Shown here: one piece after another, positions 60,019 to 64,000 of the stretch | Numbering within the stretch: position 1 is the first letter of the stretch | How the letters are laid out: each line of letters opens with the position of its first letter | Assembly (NCBI GenBank): GCA_035707965.1 | Contig: DASSTJ010000065.1 | Coordinates: 14,567 to 78,566 of the forward strand | DNA length: 64,000 nucleotides | Reading direction: 5' to 3' | Source of the DNA: DASSTJ01 sp035707965 | Lineage (GTDB): Bacteria > Actinomycetota > Actinomycetes > Actinomycetales > Angustibacteraceae | Program-made: the position numbers and the translations under genes | The notes under the pieces: model-generated | Seen by the model: the letters and a program-made list of their open reading frames with translations, nothing else | What the model was told of the DNA's origin: nothing | Database searches by the model: none

Positions 60019-61743
60019 CTACTCCTGGGTGGCTGCGGCCGAAGCGCTCTGGCCGGCTCCAGCGCGGCCCCGGCCGCCACGACGGCGGCGACGACGAGGG
60101 GCGCCGTCGGTCGGCGCGTCCGAGCTGGTGCTGGTCGGCGCCTGGGCGGACGACGTCTCGCCGGCGGTAGCTGCGACGCCACCGCGCGTACGGCGGCGGT
60201 TGCGCTGGCGGGGTTCCCGCTCCGTCGTCTCGCCTGACCGTTCGCCTGAGCTGCCACGACCATGGTCACGCGGGCTGCGGCTGCCCCGACCGCCACGACC
60301 GGAGTCGCGGGACCCCCGGCCCTCGTGGGAGCCACGGCCGCCGGCGTGCTTGCCGGTCTCGCCGAGGTCCTCGACGCGCTCGGCACCCAGGCCGGCGCGG
60401 GTGCGCTGCGACCGCGGAAGCGTGCCCTTCGTTCCCTCCGGGATGCCGAGGTCGGTGTAGAAGTGCGGCGAGCTGGAGTACGTCTCCTGGGGTTCCGGGA
60501 TGCCGATGGCCAGCGTCTTGTCGATGAGTCCCCAGCGCGGCATGTCGTCCCAGTCGACCAGGGTGACGGCGACGCCGGTGTGGCCCGCGCGGCCGGTGCG
60601 CCCGATGCGGTGCAGGTAGGTCTTCTCGTCGTCCGTGCACTGGTAGTTGACGACGTGCGTGATGCCCTCGACGTCGATGCCACGCGCGGCCACGTCGGTG
60701 GCCACGAGCACGTCCACCTTGCCGTTGCGGAACGCGCGCAGCGCCTGCTCGCGGGCTCCCTGGCCGAGGTCGCCGTGGATGGCGGCGGCAGCGAACCCGC
60801 GCTCGGCGAGCTCGTCGGCCACCTTGGCGACGGTGCGCTTGGTCCGGGCGAAGATCATGGTGAGCCCGCGGCCCTCGGCCTGCAGCAGCCGGGCGACCAT
60901 CTCGACCTTGTCCATCGCGTGCGCGCGGTAGACGAACTGCTTGATGGCCTTGAGCGTCGCGCCGTCGTCGGCAGGGTCGACCGCACGGATGTGCGTCGGC
61001 TGCGACATGAAGCGGCGGGCCAGTGAGACGACGGCGCCCGGCATGGTGGCCGAGAACATCATCATCTGGCGGCGCCCGGGAGTCAGCGCCAGCAGACGCT
61101 CGACGTCGGGCAGGAAGCCGAGGTCGAGCATCTCGTCGGCCTCGTCGAGCACCAGCGTGCGCACGTGCCCCAGGTCGAGGTGACCCTGCTGGGCGAGGTC
61201 GAGCAGGCGTCCCGGCGTGCCGACGACGACCTCGACGCCGCGCCGCAGCGCCTCGACCTGCGGCTCGTAGGCGCGGCCGCCGTACACGGTGAGCACGCGG
61301 GTGCTGCGCAGGAAGCTGGCGGTCTCGAGGTCGCCGGCCACCTGCACGGCCAGCTCGCGGGTCGGCACGACGACGAGCGCCTGCGGCTTGCCCGGCGCCT
61401 CGAGGGCGTCGAAGCCGTCCTCACCGGGGGCGACGGTGCCCTGCAGCAGCGGCAGGCCGAAGCCCAACGTCTTGCCGGTACCGGTCTTGGCCTGGCCGAT
61501 GATGTCGTGGCCCGTGAGCGCCACCGGCAGGGTCATCGCCTGGATCGGGAACGGCGTCGTGATGCCGACCCGGCTCAGCGCCTCGACGATGTCGGCGCGC
61601 ACGTCGAAGTCGGCGAACGTGCGGGTCTGGGTGGCCGGAGCGGCCTGGGCGCTCTCGGTGGTCTCGAGCGCCTCGTCGGTGGTGTCGAGGGTGTCGGTGG
61701 TGTCGGTGGATAGGGTCGTCTGGTCGGTCATCTGCTCAGTCAC
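60019..61743 (-). CDS. DEAD-box RNA helicase, RhlE/CsdA-like
   Basis: The 574-residue helicase has the Q motif in FADFDVRADIVEALSRVGIT and TPFPIQAMTLPVA, motif I AKTGTGKTLGFGLPLL, motif Ia PTRELAVQVAG, motif II VLDEADEMLDLGF, motif III SATMPG, motif V DVAARGIDVEGITHVVNY and motif VI HRIGRTGRAGHTG. The C-terminal ~150 residues are a disordered Arg/Gly-rich RNA-binding tail (GRGGRGSRSPRDHGRGSS). It unwinds RNA in ribosome assembly or cold adaptation. GTG 61743 or ATG 61731 may start it. A leader of ~180 bases precedes it. Confidence 0.95.
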   Translation of the reverse strand: MTEQMTDQTTLSTDTTDTLDTTDEALETTESAQAAPATQTRTFADFDVRADIVEALSRVGITTPFPIQAMTLPVALTGHDIIGQAKTGTGKTLGFGLPLLQGTVAPGEDGFDALEAPGKPQALVVVPTRELAVQVAGDLETASFLRSTRVLTVYGGRAYEPQVEALRRGVEVVVGTPGRLLDLAQQGHLDLGHVRTLVLDEADEMLDLGFLPDVERLLALTPGRRQMMMFSATMPGAVVSLARRFMSQPTHIRAVDPADDGATLKAIKQFVYRAHAMDKVEMVARLLQAEGRGLTMIFARTKRTVAKVADELAERGFAAAAIHGDLGQGAREQALRAFRNGKVDVLVATDVAARGIDVEGITHVVNYQCTDDEKTYLHRIGRTGRAGHTGVAVTLVDWDDMPRWGLIDKTLAIGIPEPQETYSSSPHFYTDLGIPEGTKGTLPRSQRTRAGLGAERVEDLGETGKHAGGRGSHEGRGSRDSGRGGRGSRSPRDHGRGSSGERSGETTEREPRQRNRRRTRGGVAATAGETSSAQAPTSTSSDAPTDGAPRRRRRRGGRGRAGAGQSASAAATQE

Positions 61744-61929
61744 ACGCGGCCTTCACGTCGGGCGGGGGCCGCACGCCGCGCGTCGTTCGCGCTGGGCGGG
61801 CCGCTCCGCTGGGGTGGAGCCGATCGGGTGTCTTCAGGCTCTGCGAGTGCGTTGCCAGCGCTGTCACGCCGGCAGGCGAGGTGCCGTCTGGTGCGTAGAT
61901 GGTCCGACCGGGCATCCGTGTCGTGATCC

Positions 61930-61935
61930 AGTCTA
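61930..61935 (-). promoter_or_regulatory. -10 element upstream of the DEAD helicase leader
   Basis: Read on the minus strand this is TAGACT. A transcript from near 61922 would have a leader of about 180 bases before GTG 61743, unlike the short or absent leaders seen elsewhere here. A long leader suits autoregulation of an RNA helicase. Confidence 0.4.
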
Positions 61936-61946
61936 CCGCTCGCGGC

Positions 61947-61952
61947 TACGCT
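61947..61952 (+). promoter_or_regulatory. -10 element of a leaderless promoter (ferritin-like gene)
   Basis: TACGCT lies eight bases before ATG 61961. It is back to back with the helicase promoter. Confidence 0.5.
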
Positions 61953-61960
61953 CGGTGCTC

Positions 61961-62665
61961 ATGACGCCCCCGCCCGACGTGTCCGACGCGCCCGACCCCT
62001 TCGCCGACGCCGACTACCGGGCCGCGGTGGTCGACCTGCTCGGGGCCCTCGCGTACGGCGAGCTGACGGCGTTCAGCCGGCTGGCCGCGGACGCCGAGCT
62101 CGCGCCGTCGCTGCCCGACAAGGCCGCGCTCGGCCGGCAGGCGGTCAGCGAGTTCCACCACTACGAGCTGCTCGAGGCGCGCCTGCGCGAGCTGGACGTC
62201 GACGCCACCGAGGCGATGCAGCCCTTCGTCGAGGCGATCGACGCCTTCCACGACCGCGCACGCACCTCCAGCTGGCTCGAGGGCCTGGTGAAGGCCTACG
62301 TCGGCGACGGCATCGCCACCGACTTCTACCGCGAGGTAGCCGCCTACCTCGACCCGGCGACGCGCGAGCTCGTGCTCGAGGTCTCGCAGGACATGGGGCA
62401 GGCGGAGTTCGCCGTCCGGGCCGTGCGCGAGGCGATCGACCGCGACCCCACCGTCGGGGGCCGCCTCGCCCTGTGGGGACGCCGGCTGGTCGGCGAGGCG
62501 CTGTCGCAGGCCCAGCGCGTCGTGGCCGAGCGGGACGCCCTGGCCAACCTGCTCATCGGCGGCGGCTTCCACTCCGGCGCCGACCTGGCCGAGATCGGTC
62601 GGATGTTCGCGCGGCTCACCGAGGAGCACACCCGGCGGATGGGGCGGCTCGGCCTGTCGGCCTGA
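61961..62665 (+). CDS. Ferritin-like fold protein
   Basis: The 234-residue all-helical protein has the pattern FADADYRAAVVDLLGALAYG ELTAFSRL (split here), then VSEFHHYELLEARLRELDVD (~65-84), and GLVKAYVGDGIATDFYREVA (~115-134). Glu/His pairs match a ferritin-like diiron fold similar to the MiaE-type tRNA hydroxylase relatives. It corresponds to the Rv3210c-type gene next to the helicase in mycobacteria. Function is unknown. ATG 61961 follows TACGCT by eight bases. Confidence 0.82.
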   Translation: MTPPPDVSDAPDPFADADYRAAVVDLLGALAYGELTAFSRLAADAELAPSLPDKAALGRQAVSEFHHYELLEARLRELDVDATEAMQPFVEAIDAFHDRARTSSWLEGLVKAYVGDGIATDFYREVAAYLDPATRELVLEVSQDMGQAEFAVRAVREAIDRDPTVGGRLALWGRRLVGEALSQAQRVVAERDALANLLIGGGFHSGADLAEIGRMFARLTEEHTRRMGRLGLSA

Positions 62666-62684
62666 GGCGGTCGTCCACACGCAC

Positions 62685-62718
62685 CGAGGGCCGCACCCCG
62701 TGCGGGGTACGGCCCTCG
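62685..62718. terminator. Strong bidirectional terminator hairpin
   Basis: CGAGGGCCGCACCCCG (62685-62700) and CGGGGTACGGCCCTCG (62703-62718) form a 16-bp stem with one mismatch and a 2-base loop. It is 19 bases after the ferritin-like stop and 31 bases before the convergent GlsB stop. Confidence 0.85.
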
Positions 62719-62749
62719 AGAGCTGTGATGCGGGCGTCAGGCGCGGTTG

Positions 62750-63022
62750 TCAGGCAATGGTGCGGCGGTCGCCACGGCCCATGATCGCGGCCGTGATCGC
62801 CACGAGCACCATGGCGACGATGATGCTGATGATCCAGCGGATCCAGTCGACGCCGCTCGTCTCCTGCACGCCCAGGGCGCCGGCGATCCACCACCCGATG
62901 AGGGTGCCGATGATGCCGACGATGATGGTCGCGATGATGCCGATGGCCTGACGGCCCGGCATGAACAGACGCGCCAGCGCACCGATGATGATTCCGGCGA
63001 TGATCAGACCGATGATCGTCAT
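62750..63022 (-). CDS. GlsB/YeaQ/YmgE family stress membrane protein
   Basis: The 90-residue protein has three membrane helices and the family signature IIGLIIAGIIIGALARLFMP GRQ (split here), then IGIIATIIVGIIGTLIGWWI. GlsB proteins are general-stress membrane proteins; in enterococci the family anchors Asp23-type proteins. ATG 63022 has GGGAGGG seven bases upstream. It is rich in isoleucine, unlike its neighbours, which reflects its helices. Confidence 0.93.
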   Translation of the reverse strand: MTIIGLIIAGIIIGALARLFMPGRQAIGIIATIIVGIIGTLIGWWIAGALGVQETSGVDWIRWIISIIVAMVLVAITAAIMGRGDRRTIA

Positions 63023-63157
63023 GTGTGGCCCTCCCAGCTGGCCCGGGGGTCACCCGGTGCCTTCGTCGTCGCGAACCGTTCACGACGTGGTCGGCACTCG
63101 CCGACCGCCTGAAAGGCTTCCATGGGTGAGGGACCTCCGCACGTCGAGCCGAGTGCC

Positions 63158-63174
63158 GACGTCCGGCGGACGTC
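63158..63174 (-). terminator. Small hairpin after DUF3107
   Basis: GACGTCC-GGC-GGACGTC forms a 7-bp stem ten bases after the DUF3107 stop on the minus strand. An 11-bp inverted repeat (63090-63100 and 63150-63160) overlaps it and could form an alternative larger structure in the 161-base gap before GlsB. Confidence 0.45.
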
Positions 63175-63183
63175 CCCTGGTGC

Positions 63184-63408
63184 TCACATGGTGCCGAAGC
63201 CCACCCGCCGCTCGGTCTCGACGCCGACCTCGACGTAGCCGATGACGGAGCCGGGGACGATGACGGTGCGGCCCTTCTCGTCGTTCAGCCGCAGCATGGC
63301 GCCGGTCTGGACGGCCTGGTCGACGAGCGTCGCGACCTCGTCCGCGGTCTGCGACGACTCGAAGGTGATCTCGCGGGCGACGTTCTGGACGCCGATCTTG
63401 ACCTCCAC
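63184..63408 (-). CDS. DUF3107 family protein
   Basis: The 74-residue actinobacterial protein has MEVKIGVQNVAREITFESSQ at its start, then EVATLVDQAVQTGAMLRLND and VPGSVIGYVEVGVETERRVG. It corresponds to Rv3208A, located beside a TetR gene and near the DEAD helicase in mycobacteria. It may be an ATP-binding or metal-dependent regulatory partner, but that is not established. The GTG start has AGGAGG at ten bases. Confidence 0.92.
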   Translation of the reverse strand: MEVKIGVQNVAREITFESSQTADEVATLVDQAVQTGAMLRLNDEKGRTVIVPGSVIGYVEVGVETERRVGFGTM

Positions 63409-63517
63409 GGGCGGTGGCCTCCTGGCTCGTAGGTGATGACGTCCGGCGGATTCTCGCGGGACGTCGGCCTCAGGCTAACCGTGGGAACCGACCGGCTGTT
63501 CCGCGCCCTGCTGCCGA

Positions 63518-64000
63518 TCAGCCGGCCTCGGCCGCGGAGTCGCCGCGCACGTCGGTCTTCGGGAAGCCGCCCAGGCCGCGCCACGACAGCTGCCCGACCA
63601 GCCGAGCCGCGGCGTCGCGGGGGATCCGGCCCTCGGTCGACAGCCAGTAGCGCGCGCTCACCTGGGCCATGCCGGTGAGGGCCACGCCGAGCAGCTTGGC
63701 CTCGTCGTCCGGTAGCGAGGTGTCGTCGCTGATCACCTCGGCGATGGCGTCGGCGCAGCGCTCGGTGACGGCGTCCACGCGCTCGCGCACGGCCGACTCG
63801 TTCGTCAGGTCGGACTCGAAGACCAGCCGGAACGGCTCGCCCTCGCGGTCGACGAACTCGAAGTAGGCGGCCATGGTGGCGGTGACGCGCTGCTTGTTGT
63901 CGTGGGTGGAGGCCAGGGCCTGCCGGACGGCCGCCACGAGCGCCTCGGTGTGCTGGTCGAGCAGGGCCAGGTAGAGCTCGAGCTTGCTCGGGAAGTGCTG
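63518..64000 (-). CDS. TetR-family regulator, 5' end cut by the window
   Basis: The visible part is the C-terminal 160 residues, entering at the window end with QHFPSKLELYLALLDQHTEA, which is the end of a TetR HTH (the YxHFPSKxxL motif). The rest is a helical ligand-binding domain. It matches Rv3208, the TetR gene next to DUF3107. The start lies past base 64000. The open frame from 63937 is only an internal Met. Confidence 0.88.
   Translation of the reverse strand, partial: QHFPSKLELYLALLDQHTEALVAAVRQALASTHDNKQRVTATMAAYFEFVDREGEPFRLVFESDLTNESAVRERVDAVTERCADAIAEVISDDTSLPDDEAKLLGVALTGMAQVSARYWLSTEGRIPRDAAARLVGQLSWRGLGGFPKTDVRGDSAAEAG

Overview
The window is a GC-rich, gene-dense stretch of an actinobacterial chromosome. 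It carries several families that are essentially actinobacterial: a WhiB protein, MtrAB-LpqB, DUF3499, DUF3107, DUF5719 and an Rv3235-like protein. It also has CofD for coenzyme F420, and both the strong third-position GC and many GTG starts fit. The gene order resembles the mycobacterial block from fbiA/whiB2 through manB, sahH, mtrAB-lpqB, hpf and secA to the DEAD helicase, DUF3107 and TetR genes. The lineage is probably a non-mycobacterial actinobacterium such as a member of Micrococcales or Kineosporiales; that is inference, because no rRNA is present. I saw no tRNA, rRNA, CRISPR array, transposase or prophage gene.

Layout. 1-11.2 kb: cofD, divergent from whiB, then a cell-envelope/sugar block (giant glycosyltransferase, DUF5719, metallopeptidase-like, DUF3499, zinc ribbon, phosphomannomutase, Trm112, SIS isomerase). 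11.2-12.6 kb: an AbiEi/DUF559-like gene bracketed by related repeats, apparently where other actinobacteria have manA. 12.6-15.1 kb: cation transporter and ahcY. 15.1-22.5 kb: SpoIIM, RDD and a five-gene minus-strand operon (GPDP-like membrane protein, DUF4129, DUF4350, MoxR, DUF58). 22.7-27.6 kb: the overlapping operon mtrA-mtrB-lpqB-comF. 27.6-35.6 kb: hpf, an orphan response regulator, a YcaQ-like glycosylase, three acetyltransferase genes and secA. 35.6-40.2 kb: Rv3235-like and LysM genes, a possible Sm-like protein, an excisionase-type HTH, and a CpaB/CpaE-like pair. 40.2-49.7 kb: DUF488, HAD, a wax-ester-synthase/patatin/DUF6912 operon, proline-catabolic pruA, a GlcD-like oxidase, an MFS transporter and a MaoC protein. 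49.7-56.3 kb: a Nudix gene coupled to a 508-residue unknown, an ABC exporter, PHP, MarC and an orphan ParA. 56.4-60 kb: a nucleoside/deoxyribose catabolic cluster. 60-64 kb: DEAD helicase, ferritin-like protein, GlsB, DUF3107 and a truncated TetR.

How the genes work together. Many cotranscribed neighbours share a 4-base start/stop overlap (ATGA or GTGA), which implies translational coupling. Many first genes instead have a TANNNT or CANNNT hexamer exactly 6-8 bases before the start codon and no Shine-Dalgarno sequence, which implies leaderless mRNAs. The main functional themes are mannose-phosphate and envelope sugar supply, envelope sensing (MtrAB-LpqB), ribosome hibernation, protein export (SecA), the methyl cycle (AhcY) and nucleoside salvage.

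The least explained material is: a 13-bp repeat that multiplies a Shine-Dalgarno-plus-ATG unit ahead of the SIS gene; repeats around the AbiEi-like gene; a WhiG/FliA-like promoter before a small zinc ribbon gene; a palindromic element at 47.6 kb; small leader ORFs ahead of hpf and the response regulator; and the Nudix/508-residue pair.
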